The notes under the pieces: model-generated
Told to the model about the DNA's origin: nothing
Database searches by the model: none
The model's input: the letters and a program-made list of their open reading frames with translations, nothing else
Part shown: in pieces, positions 1-9,109 of the stretch
How the letters are laid out: every line of letters starts with the position of its first letter
Numbering within the stretch: the first letter of the stretch is position 1
Translations under genes and position numbers: made by a program
DNA from: Hymenobacter chitinivorans DSM 11115
GTDB lineage: Bacteria > Bacteroidota > Bacteroidia > Cytophagales > Hymenobacteraceae
DNA length: 64,000 nt
Assembly: GCF_002797555.1 (NCBI RefSeq)
Contig: NZ_PGFA01000001.1
Coordinates: 682,001 to 746,000 of the forward strand
Direction of reading: 5' to 3'

Positions 1-752
1 GTCACGCCCCGGCCCAGGTTGGTGGTAATAGCCTCCCGGATAGCCTCGCTGCGGGCCGAAATAATGGTGACGCCGGTGTACTGCTCGATGCCGTTGAGCA
101 AAAAATCCAGGGTTTTGGAAGCTGCCACGTAAGTCAGAATCGAGTACATGGCCGTTTGAACCCCCAGCACAAAGGCCGCCACGCCGAAAATAAACACGTT
201 CAGCACCAGAATTACGTCACTGACTTTGAGCAGGGGCGTGTGCTTGTTGATGAGCAGGGCCGCTACTTCGGTGCCGTCGAGGACGGCCCCGCCCCGCATG
301 GCCAGCCCGATACCGGCCCCGATGAACACTCCGCCGAAGACCGACGTCAGCAACAGGTCCTTGGTTACGTCGGGGTAGGGCACCACGGCCAGGGCCAACG
401 ACAGGCCGGCAATGGCGGCGGCGCTTTTCAGGGCAAAGCCCAGCCCAATCTGCCGGTAGCCCAGAATGACGAAGGGCAGATTGATGATGAGCAGCAGCCA
501 CGACAAGGGCACGCCCAGGGCCGCCGATATGAGCATGGAGATGCCCGTGACGCCGCCATCAATGAAGTGGCTGGACAGCAGAAAGCCTTTGAGGCCCATA
601 CCGGCGCACAAGATGCCAAGCACAATCAGGCCCACGCTTTTTACTTTTTGGAACAGATGACCCGGCTCGGCGGCGGGGGCTGGTACAGATGCCATAGGCG
701 AAGAAAGACGTTGGCGCAGCTGGCGCAGAACGATAAGCTGGGGAATAAGCAT
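1..752 (-). CDS. YitT family membrane protein (partial, C-terminus beyond left edge)
   Basis: Multi-pass inner-membrane protein of the YitT family (membrane domain DUF161 followed by DUF2179). 250 codons lie in the window and the frame is still open at base 1. Hydrophobic segments alternate with short loops; the loop DGGVTGISM and the later GGAVLDGTEVAAL are characteristic of the family, and the visible end, ITTNLGRGV, is where the soluble DUF2179 domain normally begins. The transported substrate of this family is not established. Two in-frame starts are possible: ATG at 752 or ATG at 695 (MASVPAPAAEP); the second removes a weakly hydrophobic 19-residue leader and may be the true one. The antiporter gene ends 21 bp upstream on the same strand, so the two are probably co-transcribed. 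Confidence 0.85.
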   Translation of the reverse strand, partial: MLIPQLIVLRQLRQRLSSPMASVPAPAAEPGHLFQKVKSVGLIVLGILCAGMGLKGFLLSSHFIDGGVTGISMLISAALGVPLSWLLLIINLPFVILGYRQIGLGFALKSAAAIAGLSLALAVVPYPDVTKDLLLTSVFGGVFIGAGIGLAMRGGAVLDGTEVAALLINKHTPLLKVSDVILVLNVFIFGVAAFVLGVQTAMYSILTYVAASKTLDFLLNGIEQYTGVTIISARSEAIREAITTNLGRGV

Positions 753-773
753 GCTCAGGAGGGGAAGTAAACG

Positions 774-2042
774 TTAGTCCGCTTCGGCGGTCTGGCTAAG
801 CTCGGCCGTTATTGTACGGCCGTGGCGGCGGTCCAGCCAATTCATAACCGGCGTGGCCAGAATACCGTGCAAGCCAATGGAAACCAGCATGGTAAACCCC
901 AGGATAGACCACAGCTGCCGCGGGGCGGGAAAATGAGCCTGAGAAAGGGCAAAAGACAGGTAGAAAATAGAGCCGATGCCCCGGATGCCAAAGAAAGAAA
1001 TAACGGCGCGCTCGGCCAGCGTCACGCGCGGGGAGCGGGCCAGGGTGAGCATGCCGCCCAGGGGCCGGATAACCAGAATGAGCAGCAAGCCCAGCAAGGC
1101 CCCGGGCCAGGTCAGCTCCGAGAGCAGGCCGCGCATAATGGCCCCTCCGAAGAGAATCAGAATGACCACGATGAAGAGGCGCTCCAGCTGGTCGGTGAAG
1201 GCGTGCATCTGCCGGTGGTACTCGTGGCGCCGCTCGTGGCTGCGCAACGTGACGGCGGCCACAAACACGGCCAGGAAGCCGTAGCCGTGCACCAGCTCGG
1301 TGAGGCCGTAGGTAATGAGCGTGACGGCCAGGGCCACGAAGCCGTAAGCCCCGGCCTTGATGCTGATGCGCTTGGGCAGATTAAAAATCAGGTAAGCCAG
1401 CAGCTTGCCCGACACTATCCCGAAGACCAGCGCGGCCCCCGTGCGGTACACCACGTCCAGCCACAGCCAGTGCCCGAGCGTGGCCGCCAACGAGCCGGTA
1501 GCGGGCAGCAGGGCCAGGGCCAGGTACACGAAGGGAAAAGCCAGGCCGTCGTTAAGGCCGGCCTCGCCGGTGAGGGCAAAGCGCACGTTGTCTTCCCGCC
1601 CTTCGCCCGGGTCCCCCACTTGCACGTCGCCGGCCAGCACGGGGTCGGTGGGGGCCAGGGCGGCGGCCAGCAGCAGGGCGCTGGCCAGAGGCAGGCCCAC
1701 CAGGGCCCAGCCCGCCAGCGTAAGGCCGGCAATGGTAAGCACCATGAGTACCAGCACCAGCAGCAGGGGCGTCCGCCAGGTTCGGAAGGAAAAGACCCGG
1801 TCAATTTTCAGACCGGTACCGGTGAGGGCCACCAGCACGCACAGCTCCGACACGTGGGTCACCAGCGTCTGGTGCCGAAACGGGTCGGTGGGCAGCTCCA
1901 GGGGCAGGGCGTAGATGGCCATGCCCAGGCCCAGGTAAAGGACCGGATACGAAAGCGGATACTTTTCGAGCAGGGAAGGCAGCCAGGCCACGCCCAGTAT
2001 GGCCACCCCCAGAATAACCAGAGTGGTAGTGTAAACCGGCAT
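774..2042 (-). CDS. Cation:proton antiporter (CPA1/NhaP type)
   Basis: Predicted inner-membrane Na+(K+)/H+ antiporter of 422 aa with about 12 hydrophobic segments. The family motifs are visible: ALAPTDPVLAGDVQV in the middle helix, and ALTGEAGLNDGLAFPF, which carries the acidic/Asn residues of the ion site. A late hydrophobic stretch ends near the C-terminus, and no large cytoplasmic tail domain follows. The start chosen is ATG at 2042 (MPVYTTTLVILG), because the open frame upstream is Ala/Arg/Pro-rich and lacks family character. The YitT-type gene follows 21 bp downstream. Ion specificity cannot be read from the sequence. Confidence 0.87.
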   Translation of the reverse strand: MPVYTTTLVILGVAILGVAWLPSLLEKYPLSYPVLYLGLGMAIYALPLELPTDPFRHQTLVTHVSELCVLVALTGTGLKIDRVFSFRTWRTPLLLVLVLMVLTIAGLTLAGWALVGLPLASALLLAAALAPTDPVLAGDVQVGDPGEGREDNVRFALTGEAGLNDGLAFPFVYLALALLPATGSLAATLGHWLWLDVVYRTGAALVFGIVSGKLLAYLIFNLPKRISIKAGAYGFVALAVTLITYGLTELVHGYGFLAVFVAAVTLRSHERRHEYHRQMHAFTDQLERLFIVVILILFGGAIMRGLLSELTWPGALLGLLLILVIRPLGGMLTLARSPRVTLAERAVISFFGIRGIGSIFYLSFALSQAHFPAPRQLWSILGFTMLVSIGLHGILATPVMNWLDRRHGRTITAELSQTAEAD

Positions 2043-2233
2043 GGAAAAAAGGAAAATACCAGCCACGCCCAGCATCGGCCGCCGACGTGGGCAGCCGAAC
2101 CGGGCACAGCTATACATGGATTGAACCGCCGCAGTAACTAAACAGGGCTTCAGCGCCGAACCAACTGGTTTGGCCGCAGGCAAAAACAGGCTGGCGCGGC
2201 AAGGTGTTGCCGCCCAGCTACGGGCGGCGGGTC

Positions 2234-2608
2234 TTACGGGGCATTCGGAGAAAGAGAAGCCCGCAGCCGCAGCCGGAGCAGCGGCCAAACAGGCCGGGTC
2301 AGCGGCGGCGTCGCCTGATAAAGGGCGGCAGGATAAATCCGGTTCGGGCTGTAGAAAGCAGGGGTAGGCAGGAGCGCCGCTGCTGCTACATCCGGCCGGA
2401 ATAGCCCCAAGTAGGACGGAGTATTGGCTTCCTGGTGCAGAGCCTTCGGCCGGGTGAGGCGCGCCTGTTGCGTCGTGGCGGCCCGGGCGGGGCGCACCAC
2501 CGCGGCCCGGGGCGCTGCGGCCCAGGCGGAGGAAACGGCCAGCCGCAGCAGTAGCCCGAGCAGCAGGAAAGCCCGCAGGCGGAGCGCTATGGAAACCGGG
2601 CTAGGCAA
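2234..2608 (-). CDS. Possible small secreted protein, non-ATG start (TTG)
   Basis: Open frame of 124 codons filling most of the gap between the histidine kinase and the antiporter. From the TTG at 2608 it begins LPSPVSIALRLRAFLLLG and continues to a plausible signal-peptide cleavage after SSAWA, followed by an Ala/Arg/Pro-rich mature part of low complexity ending SLSPNAP. No family is recognised. It lacks an ATG near the signal peptide, and Ala/Arg/Pro richness is also what antisense frames of GC-rich DNA give, so it may not be a gene. Its position just downstream of a two-component pair would fit a target or accessory protein, but that is only context. Confidence 0.28.
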   Translation of the reverse strand: MPSPVSIALRLRAFLLLGLLLRLAVSSAWAAAPRAAVVRPARAATTQQARLTRPKALHQEANTPSYLGLFRPDVAAAALLPTPAFYSPNRIYPAALYQATPPLTRPVWPLLRLRLRASLSPNAP

Positions 2609-2693
2609 TGAGGTCAGGAATAAGCGGCACAGGATGAGGACGAACTTATCTAACGCAGCTCCGGCCCCCGAGTTGGCCGCCGACCCGGGGTAA

Positions 2694-4031
2694 TCAGACT
2701 GCGCCGTGCCGCAGCGTGGCCGTGGGCAGCCAGATGGTGAAGGTAGTGCCCTGCTCGTTGGAAGCCACCTGCAAACGAAAGGCGTGAAACTGGGCAATGG
2801 TGCGCACCAGGGCCAAGCCCAGGCCGTAGCCTTCGGTGGTGTGCACGTTGGAGGCCCGCCGAAACCGCTCAAACAGGTGGGGCAGGTGCTCGGCCGGAAT
2901 GGGGCGGCCGGTGTTAAAGAGCTGCACCATGTAGGGCTGCCCGGTCAGCTGCTGGCCCGTAATCCGGATTTGCCCGCCGGTGTGGTTGTACTTCACCGCG
3001 TTGCTGAGCAAATTGTAAAAGAAGGTGAATAGCAGGCTGCCGTTGGCCGCCATAATGGTCGGTTCCCCGGTCAGGGCCCACTCCACGGTCAGGTTTTCGT
3101 CGGCAATCCGGTCTTCGAGCTCATCCACTACTTCGCGCAGCACCTGGCGCACGGCCACCGTGTCATTGCGGGCGTACTGCTCGTTTTCGATGCGCGAAAT
3201 CATCAGCAGGGTGCGCAGCGTGGCCGTGAGCCGGTGTAGGGTGCGCTGGGAGGTGACAATCTGCTGCTCGGCCTCTTCGGGCAGGTTTTCGGCCTGCAGC
3301 ATGTTCTCGAAGCGGTTTTGCAGAATACTAACCGGCGTGAGCAGCTCGTGGGAGGCGTTGGCAATAAACTCGCGCTCCTGCTCAAACACGAGCCGGATTT
3401 TCTGCAGCATCCGCCGAATGGTGGCGTCCAGGTACTTGAAGTCGGAAGTGCTGGTGTGCAGCGGGGGCAGGGGCGGGGGCATGGGGCCCTGCACGGCCCG
3501 CAGCCGCTCCACAATCTGGTCCACGGGCCGCAGCAAAAAGTTGATGACGCCCAGCTCGATGAGCAGCGTGGTGAGCACGGCAAAGGCCAGGGCGTAGGCT
3601 GCCAAGGAGCGCAGCAGGGCGTACACGTCTTCCACCGAAGCTATGCTCTTGCCGATTTCGACGGTGTAGGCCTGGCCCTTGAGCTGAAACGTGTGGCGCA
3701 GCACCCGAAAGTCGACCAGCTCGCCGTGCTGCTGCCGGGGCAGGGTCGCCACCGTGTCGGGCTGGCTGCGCACGGCGTGACGCAGGTCGATAAATTCGTC
3801 CTGCAGCAAGTCGTAGTGCACTTTCTGATCGGGGTAGGGCTCGGTCAGGAAGCTCTCGATGCCGGTTTGCTCGATGCGGCGCATTACCCGCTGCCGCTCG
3901 CTGCGCAGGCTCTCGTCGGTGTGGCGCAGGGCCAGGGTTTCCACAATCCAGGGCAGGGCCAGCAGCAGCACCGCCGCCATCAGGGCCTTGGAAAGGGTGG
4001 TGAGCAGAACGAGCTTTTGCTGGAGCTTCAC
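2694..4031 (-). CDS. Sensor histidine kinase (HisKA/HATPase_c), partner of the OmpR-type regulator
   Basis: Membrane sensor kinase of 445 aa. An N-terminal helix (about residues 8-30) and a second helix (about 140-165) flank a periplasmic region of roughly 110 residues with no recognised domain. After a Pro-rich linker (PMPPPLPPL) comes the HisKA dimerisation helix, with the phosphorylated His in EFIANASHELLTPVSIL. The ATP-binding domain shows the N box (FFYNLLSNAVKYN), a degenerate G1 region (LFNTGRPI) and the G2 box (GYGLGLALV). The start codon is GTG at 4031, overlapping the TGA of the regulator gene as GTGA, so translation is probably coupled. The stimulus is unknown. The small region and antiporter downstream and the SulP permease upstream hint at ion homeostasis, but this is inference. 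Confidence 0.92.
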   Translation of the reverse strand: MKLQQKLVLLTTLSKALMAAVLLLALPWIVETLALRHTDESLRSERQRVMRRIEQTGIESFLTEPYPDQKVHYDLLQDEFIDLRHAVRSQPDTVATLPRQQHGELVDFRVLRHTFQLKGQAYTVEIGKSIASVEDVYALLRSLAAYALAFAVLTTLLIELGVINFLLRPVDQIVERLRAVQGPMPPPLPPLHTSTSDFKYLDATIRRMLQKIRLVFEQEREFIANASHELLTPVSILQNRFENMLQAENLPEEAEQQIVTSQRTLHRLTATLRTLLMISRIENEQYARNDTVAVRQVLREVVDELEDRIADENLTVEWALTGEPTIMAANGSLLFTFFYNLLSNAVKYNHTGGQIRITGQQLTGQPYMVQLFNTGRPIPAEHLPHLFERFRRASNVHTTEGYGLGLALVRTIAQFHAFRLQVASNEQGTTFTIWLPTATLRHGAV

Positions 4032-4723
4032 ACTTCCTGGGTGGGCTTAAACCGGTAGCCGATGCCGCGCACCGTCTCGACCCAGTCGCGGGTGTCGAAG
4101 GCGCCCAGCTTTTTGCGAATGTTCTTGACGTGCACGTCGATAAAGTTCGAGTCGTGGTCATCCCGGTCGCTGATCATATTGCCCCAGATATGCTCGCTGA
4201 GCTGCATGCGCGTGAGCACCCGGCCGCGGTGCAGCAGCAGGTAGTGCAGCAAATCGAACTCGCGCCGGGTGAGCACCACTTCCGCCCCGCTGTGGCGCAA
4301 CGACCGTTCGCTGAGGTTAATCACAAAGCCGCCAAACGACAACGTATCCTGGGTTACGCCGTGCTTGCGCCGGGTAATGGCCTGCATGCGCGAGCCCAGC
4401 TCCATGAGCGAATAGGGCTTGGGCAGGTAATCGTCGGCGCCGAGCTGCAGGCCGCTGATGCGGTCATCGACCGAGCCCCGGGCGCTGAGAATGATGATGG
4501 ACGCCTGCAGGTTGTGTTGCTTGCGGGCTTCGGCCAGTAGCTGCAGCCCGTCCTGGTCGGGTAGGCCTAGGTCGAGCAGCACGAAGTCGTATTCGTTCAC
4601 GTAGAGCTTTTCCGAGGCCTCGGCGCCGGTGCGGGCAAAGTCGCAGTGGTAGTGCTCGTGCTGCAGAAACAGGGCCAGCTCCTGGGCCAGGGCGTTGTCG
4701 TCTTCAACAATCAGAACGTTCAT
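4028..4723 (-). CDS. Response regulator, OmpR/PhoB family
   Basis: DNA-binding response regulator of 231 aa. The receiver domain (about residues 1-120) has the acidic pair EDD near residue 8, the phospho-acceptor Asp in LLDLGLPDQDG near residue 51, the Ser of ILSARG and the Lys of YLPKPYS. The C-terminal winged helix (about 130-228) carries LTRREFDLLHYLLLH, the recognition helix region with NFIDVHVKNIRKKL, and the wing VRGIGYRF. It precedes the histidine kinase in a GTGA overlap, so the pair forms one regulator-kinase operon. A 10-bp-stem hairpin lies just upstream (4766-4794), between this gene and the SulP permease. Confidence 0.94.
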   Translation of the reverse strand: MNVLIVEDDNALAQELALFLQHEHYHCDFARTGAEASEKLYVNEYDFVLLDLGLPDQDGLQLLAEARKQHNLQASIIILSARGSVDDRISGLQLGADDYLPKPYSLMELGSRMQAITRRKHGVTQDTLSFGGFVINLSERSLRHSGAEVVLTRREFDLLHYLLLHRGRVLTRMQLSEHIWGNMISDRDDHDSNFIDVHVKNIRKKLGAFDTRDWVETVRGIGYRFKPTQEV

Positions 4724-4765
4724 AAGGGGCAGCGGAAAAACAGAGCGGTGAAAATGGGCTACCCC

Positions 4766-4794
4766 ACCGTCGGGCCCCAGCGGAGCCCGACGGT
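4766..4794. repeat. Perfect 10-bp inverted repeat between SulP and response regulator
   Basis: ACCGTCGGGC (4766-4775) pairs with GCCCGACGGT (4785-4794) around a 9-base loop. It lies downstream of the SulP stop and 43 bp upstream of the regulator start on the minus strand. There is no T-run after it on either strand, so it could be a weak terminator or attenuator, or an operator for the two-component operon. Confidence 0.45.
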
Positions 4795-4869
4795 AGGAAA
4801 GCCCGCTAAAATACGGGAGAACGGGCAGCCGCCGCCGACTGTCCCGCTAAATTTTACGCCGGCCCCGCC

Positions 4870-6453
4870 TCATGCGGGGGCCGGGTCGGGCGGGGCCGCC
4901 GTCCGGACCCGGGTGGCCGGGGGCGCCGACACGGGCTGGGGCAGGCCGGTAATGGTGAGCTGACCACCACTGCGGGCGTAGTCCTGGGCGTAGCGGGCCA
5001 GATTTTCCAGGGCGGTGTGGTCCACGAGCCGGGTCTGGCTCAGGTCGATGATGATGTGCTGGCCGGTGGGCAGGGTTTCCAGGCGGTTTTGCAGGCTGAA
5101 GTAATTGCTGAACACGGCCGCCTCGAGTACTCTCACTTCGTAGAGGCCGGGCGTGGCCTGCTCAATATCGACGGCCGCCCAGAACATCCGGCGCAGGGGT
5201 AGGCCGCGCCACAAATGAATCAGGAGCTTGACCCCGATGCCGGCCCCAACTCCGCTGAGCAAGCCGGCCGTTAGCGCAACGCCAACGGTGACCAAAAACA
5301 CTGCCCGCTGCTCGCCACTAATGGGCCACAGCTGCGTCAGCTCCCCGGGCCAGACCAGCTGCAAGCCCGTGTAAAGCAACAGCGCCGCCAGGGCCGCCTG
5401 CGGAATCTGGGTGAGCAGGGGCGCCCCCAAAGCCCCCAGTACCAACAGCAGCAGGCCGTGGTAGAAGTTGGCCCAGCGCGTTTGGGCGCCGCTGCGCACG
5501 TTGGCCGACGAGCGTACGATTTCCGAAATCAGGGGCAGGCCGCCCACCAAGCCCGCCAGGGTGTTGCCGATACCGATGGTGAGCAGGTCGCGGTTCAGGC
5601 TGGCCCGGCTTGGCAGGGGCGCCAGCAGGTCCACGGCCCGGGCGCTGAGCACCGATTCGAGGGAGCCGACCAGGGCAAACAAGACGATGTAGCGCAGGCT
5701 GGGGCCACTGAGAACCTGGGAAAAGTCGGGGAAGGTTACCGCGTCGGTCAGCTTGCCGGGCAGCTTTACCAGCAAGTCGGGGCCGAGGCCCAGGCCGCGG
5801 CCCAGCCCCACCGCCACCAGCACCAGTACGAGCGGGGCCGGCAGGTGGCGCAGCCCGGGGACCCGCAGCCGCGGCAGGCCCAGCAGCAGTGCCAAGCTCA
5901 CGAGGCCAATCAGGCAAACGGCCGGGTTGAGGGTGGCAAATGCCCGCGGAATTCCGGTCAGAAGCGGCAGCTGGCTTGGGGCCCCGGTGCCGGTCAATAC
6001 GAATAGCTGCTTGGCAATCAACGTCAGGCCAATGGCGGCCAGCAGGCCGCGCACGGCCGCGGCGGGCACCACCTCACCCAGGCTACCCAGGTGCAGCAAG
6101 CCGAAGATAACCTGCACCAACCCGGCCACCACAATGACGGCCAGGGTTAGCTTATAGCCCAGCTGGGCGTTGCCGTGGCCCAGCTCCTGCACGGCGCTGG
6201 CCGCCAGGGCCACCAGGCCCGCGGCCGGACCCTTGATGGTAAGTCCGGGGCCGCCCACTAGCGCCCCGACCACGCCTCCCACAATAGCCGACAGCAGGCC
6301 GGCCACGGGCGGGAAGCCACTGGCGTGGGCCAGGGCCATACTCAGGGGCAAAGCCAGCAGAAAAACCAGAAAGCCCGCCCGCACGTCGGCCCGGAAATAC
6401 CGGCGCCTACCGGTCGGGCTACTAGCGGGAGCTTCCAGTTTGGTAAAGGCCAT
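4870..6453 (-). CDS. SulP family inorganic anion transporter with C-terminal STAS domain
   Basis: Inner-membrane anion transporter (SLC26/SulP family) of 527 aa. The N-terminal half opens with FRADVRAGFLVFLLALPLSM, the usual first-helix region, and is followed by FPPVAGLLSAIVGG and GPGLTIKGPAAGL, the helix-3 substrate loop. About 12 hydrophobic segments run to residue 410. The C-terminal STAS domain (about 420-515) includes HIIIDLSQTRLVDHTALENL. The family moves sulfate, bicarbonate or other anions; this member's substrate is not clear, although small bacterial SulP proteins without carbonic anhydrase neighbours are often called sulfate permeases. The last 20 residues are a Pro/Ala-rich tail. 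Confidence 0.9.
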   Translation of the reverse strand: MAFTKLEAPASSPTGRRRYFRADVRAGFLVFLLALPLSMALAHASGFPPVAGLLSAIVGGVVGALVGGPGLTIKGPAAGLVALAASAVQELGHGNAQLGYKLTLAVIVVAGLVQVIFGLLHLGSLGEVVPAAAVRGLLAAIGLTLIAKQLFVLTGTGAPSQLPLLTGIPRAFATLNPAVCLIGLVSLALLLGLPRLRVPGLRHLPAPLVLVLVAVGLGRGLGLGPDLLVKLPGKLTDAVTFPDFSQVLSGPSLRYIVLFALVGSLESVLSARAVDLLAPLPSRASLNRDLLTIGIGNTLAGLVGGLPLISEIVRSSANVRSGAQTRWANFYHGLLLLVLGALGAPLLTQIPQAALAALLLYTGLQLVWPGELTQLWPISGEQRAVFLVTVGVALTAGLLSGVGAGIGVKLLIHLWRGLPLRRMFWAAVDIEQATPGLYEVRVLEAAVFSNYFSLQNRLETLPTGQHIIIDLSQTRLVDHTALENLARYAQDYARSGGQLTITGLPQPVSAPPATRVRTAAPPDPAPA

Positions 6454-6647
6454 GCAGGCGGGAAAGGGTGGGGTGGGCCGGCCGGATCAGCCGGAAGAAC
6501 GTCCCAAACTTGCCCAGCAGGCAGTGAAGAGAGAATGAAGCCTGCCACCATAGTTGCCCGGGCTCCGGAAACTGTCTACAAGCTGCCGATACCCGCAACT
6601 CTGCTAAGAGCCTTACCTTGGCAGCCCAAACCACCTAATCGGACCGC

Positions 6648-7112
6648 ATGAGCACGGTAATTATCAACAGCCTGCAGGAGCTGGAACAGTACGAAGGCCA
6701 GGACCTGGGCGTCTCGGCTTATCACACCATCACGCAGGAGCAAATCAACCAGTTTGCCGCCGCCACCCTGGATTTCCAGTGGATTCACACCGACCCCGAC
6801 CGGGCCCGGGCCGAATCCCCGTTCGGGGCCACCATTGCCCACGGCTACCTCACCGTGGCGCTGCTGCCCTACCTCTGGACCCAGGTTGCCCGGATTGAGA
6901 ACCTGAAAATGCAGGTCAACTACGAAATCGAGAGCCTGCGCTTCAACCAGGCCGTGACCGTAAACAGCGCCGTGCGGCTGCACGCCAAAGTGCTGACGGT
7001 AAAGAACCTGCGCGGTATTGCCAAGGCCCGCATCGAAGTGACCCTGGAAGTGCAGGACGCCAAGAAGCCCGCCTTTACCGGCGTTATCACCTTTCTCTAC
7101 CACTTCCTCTAG
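6648..7112 (+). CDS. MaoC family (R)-specific enoyl-CoA hydratase-like protein
   Basis: Cytosolic hot-dog fold hydratase of 154 aa that adds water to trans-2-enoyl-CoA to give (R)-3-hydroxyacyl-CoA. The catalytic Asp/His pair is in the hydratase motif AATLDFQWIHTDPDRA (Asp near residue 43, His near 48), and AHGYLTVALLPYL is the conserved helix after the overhang. The length and the single hot-dog domain fit the PhaJ/MaoC-like group. A TACCTTGG box lies 26 bp before the ATG. It stands alone, divergent from the SulP gene, with its own terminator right after the stop. The physiological substrate is unknown. Confidence 0.9.
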   Translation: MSTVIINSLQELEQYEGQDLGVSAYHTITQEQINQFAAATLDFQWIHTDPDRARAESPFGATIAHGYLTVALLPYLWTQVARIENLKMQVNYEIESLRFNQAVTVNSAVRLHAKVLTVKNLRGIAKARIEVTLEVQDAKKPAFTGVITFLYHFL

Positions 7113-7121
7113 GCCGGGGCG

Positions 7122-7158
7122 CCGCGCCGCGGGTTCATCGGCCCGCGGCGCGGATTTT
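7122..7158 (+). terminator. Rho-independent terminator of the MaoC-like gene
   Basis: A perfect 12-bp GC stem (CCGCGCCGCGGG at 7122-7133 with CCCGCGGCGCGG at 7142-7153), an 8-base loop, and ATTTTA after it. It begins 10 bp past the stop codon. Confidence 0.85.
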
Positions 7159-7254
7159 ACCACTGGGGCCGGCCTTACAACTCCGGTTCAGCTTTCGCGT
7201 ACATTCAGGGCTTCCCACTGGGCATCGTCGTCCCGCGCGGCAGCTTCCTATTGC

Positions 7255-8520
7255 ATGCTCAAATGGTTATTCTGCTGCGCCTGGGCCCTGATGCTCGCGC
7301 CGCTTTCCGCCTCCGGCTATTCGGTGCTCACCCACCAGGCCAACATTGACTCGACCTGGAAACGGTGCCTGGCCCCGCTGCTGCAGCGGCGCTACCCCGG
7401 CGCCACCGACGAGCAGCTGCTCGAAGCCAAGGCCTACGCCTACGGGGGCTCCATCATTCAGGACATGGGCTTTTACCCCTTCGGCTCGGTCTTGTTTACC
7501 AACCTGACCCACTACGTGCGCTCGGGCGACTTCGTGCGCAACCTGCTCGACGAGGCCAAGGACCGCAACGAGTACGCCTTTGCCCTGGGCGCGCTGGGCC
7601 ACTACGCCGCCGACCTCAACGGCCACCCCGAAGGCACCAACAAGGCCATGCCGCTGGTGTACCCCGAACTGGCCCAGAAGTTTGGCAGCGTCATTACCTA
7701 CGTGGAGGCCCCCAAGCAGCACACCCAGCTCGAGTTTGCCTTCGACGTGGTGCAGGTGGCCAACGGGCGCTACCGCACCAGCGACTACCAGCGCTCCGTG
7801 GGCTTTCAGGTGAGCAAGCGGGTGCTGGAAGTGGCGTTTAAGAAAACCTACGGGCTGGAGCTGGGCAAAGTCATTTTCAACGTGGACCTGAGCATCGGCT
7901 CCTTCCGCTTTGCCGTGCGCCAGCTGATTCCGGTGGCCAGCCGGGCCGCCTGGCAGTCCCAGAAAAAGGACATCCGCAAGCTCAGCCCCCTGGCCCGCCG
8001 CCGCGAGTACGTCTACAAGCAGAGTGAGCGGAAGTTCCGCAAGCAGTTCGGTACGGCCTACGAGCACCCCGGCACCGGGGCCCGGGTGCTGTCGTACTTC
8101 GTGCGGGTGCTGCCCAAAATCGGACCGCTCAAGCCTTTTGCCTTCCGCCCGCCCACACCCCAGGCCCAGGAGCTGTTCAAGGCCAGCTTCCGGCAGGTAA
8201 TTACCAAATACTGCGCCCTGGTGGAGCTGGAGCCCCAAGACACCGTAGCCGCCGCCCCGCGCCTGGCCAATGCCGACTTCGACACCGGCCACCAAACCAA
8301 GGCCGGCGAGTACGCCCTGGCCGACGAAACCTACGGCGAGTGGCTGCGGACCCTAGCCAAGGAGAAGTTCGACGGCCTGAGCAGCCCCCAGAAGCAGAAT
8401 ATCCTGGCCTTCTACGGCACCACGCCCAAGGAGCCCAAGGACGAAGACGAGAAGGAGGCCGCCAAGCGCAAGGAAACCCAGGAGGCCCTGACTCAGCTGC
8501 GCGCTACGGACGTAAAATAG
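7255..8520 (+). CDS. Zinc-dependent phospholipase C family protein, secreted
   Basis: Secreted protein of 421 aa with a signal peptide ending around SASGYS. The fold signature of the zinc-dependent phospholipase C / S1-P1 nuclease superfamily is visible: Trp-free N-terminus with VLTHQANID, then KAYAYGGSIIQDMGFYPFG, then LGALGHYAADLNGHPEGTN, which supplies His and Asp ligands for the metal cluster. The C-terminal 150 residues are charged, ending in a Lys/Glu-rich tail. Whether it is an active phospholipase is uncertain; similar proteins are common in Cytophagales without a tested activity. A second, differently built member lies at 28140-29339. Confidence 0.8.
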   Translation: MLKWLFCCAWALMLAPLSASGYSVLTHQANIDSTWKRCLAPLLQRRYPGATDEQLLEAKAYAYGGSIIQDMGFYPFGSVLFTNLTHYVRSGDFVRNLLDEAKDRNEYAFALGALGHYAADLNGHPEGTNKAMPLVYPELAQKFGSVITYVEAPKQHTQLEFAFDVVQVANGRYRTSDYQRSVGFQVSKRVLEVAFKKTYGLELGKVIFNVDLSIGSFRFAVRQLIPVASRAAWQSQKKDIRKLSPLARRREYVYKQSERKFRKQFGTAYEHPGTGARVLSYFVRVLPKIGPLKPFAFRPPTPQAQELFKASFRQVITKYCALVELEPQDTVAAAPRLANADFDTGHQTKAGEYALADETYGEWLRTLAKEKFDGLSSPQKQNILAFYGTTPKEPKDEDEKEAAKRKETQEALTQLRATDVK

Positions 8521-8637
8521 CCCGGCTTACTGTTAAGCCACCCAGGTATGCTGCGGAATTTTTGCCGTACTTCTTGGGCAACACCTGATTGCCAAAATGG
8601 ACACTGCTCTTCGCCGTCGTGGCGTGTGGGTGCCGGG

Positions 8638-9057
8638 CTAGTCGAGCAGCCAGCGCATGGCCTGGCCTTCGTCGGAGAAGAGGCGGAGCTGGTAGGGCCG
8701 CTCGGCCGCCAGCCCGTAGCGCAGGTACTCCTGCTGCTCGGCGTCGGCGTCGTACACGGCCAGGCGGGTGGGGGAGCAGAGCACGGCAATGCGCAGCAGT
8801 AGCGGGGCCAGCCGGGTACTGGCCAGGGGGTAGAACGTGTAGTTGGCCCAGTGGCCCAGCTCGGGGCTGAGCTGGTCGCGGCGGCGCACATCCAGCAGCC
8901 AGTGGGCCACGTGCTGCTGTTCGGCCTGCTGGAGCAGAGCTTTGAAGTCGGCCTGCAGCTCGGGCACCGGGGCGTCGCCGGGCCAGCGCCCGATGAGCAG
9001 GCCCAGGTCGGGGCGGTGGGTAAGGCTGAAAGCGGCGGGCTGAAAATCGGACATCAT
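8638..9057 (-). CDS. STAS/SpoIIAA-like hypothetical protein
   Basis: Cytosolic protein of 139 aa (ATG at 9057; the next codon at 9054 is also ATG). The pattern is that of a SpoIIAA/STAS-like alpha/beta domain: LGLLIGRWPGDAPV, then a helix, then HWLLDVRRRD, and a final LFSDEGQAMRWLLD. It is a distant paralogue of the gene at 35352-35795, which ends QLFYDVDAAWQWLRR. Function is unknown; such proteins are frequent singletons in Hymenobacter-like genomes. A TATCTTGG box lies about 40 bp upstream of the start. Confidence 0.65.
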   Translation of the reverse strand: MMSDFQPAAFSLTHRPDLGLLIGRWPGDAPVPELQADFKALLQQAEQQHVAHWLLDVRRRDQLSPELGHWANYTFYPLASTRLAPLLLRIAVLCSPTRLAVYDADAEQQEYLRYGLAAERPYQLRLFSDEGQAMRWLLD

Positions 9058-9109
9058 CAACGGACTGACCGGCGCTTCGGCGCGAAGCACGACAAGGCCC
9101 AAGATAGAA

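Noticed and set aside
822..2141. Long plus-strand open frame (439 codons) across the antiporter gene
   Set aside because: It is the antisense of a clear transporter, rich in Gln/Gly/His as expected from antisense GC-rich DNA, and has no family.
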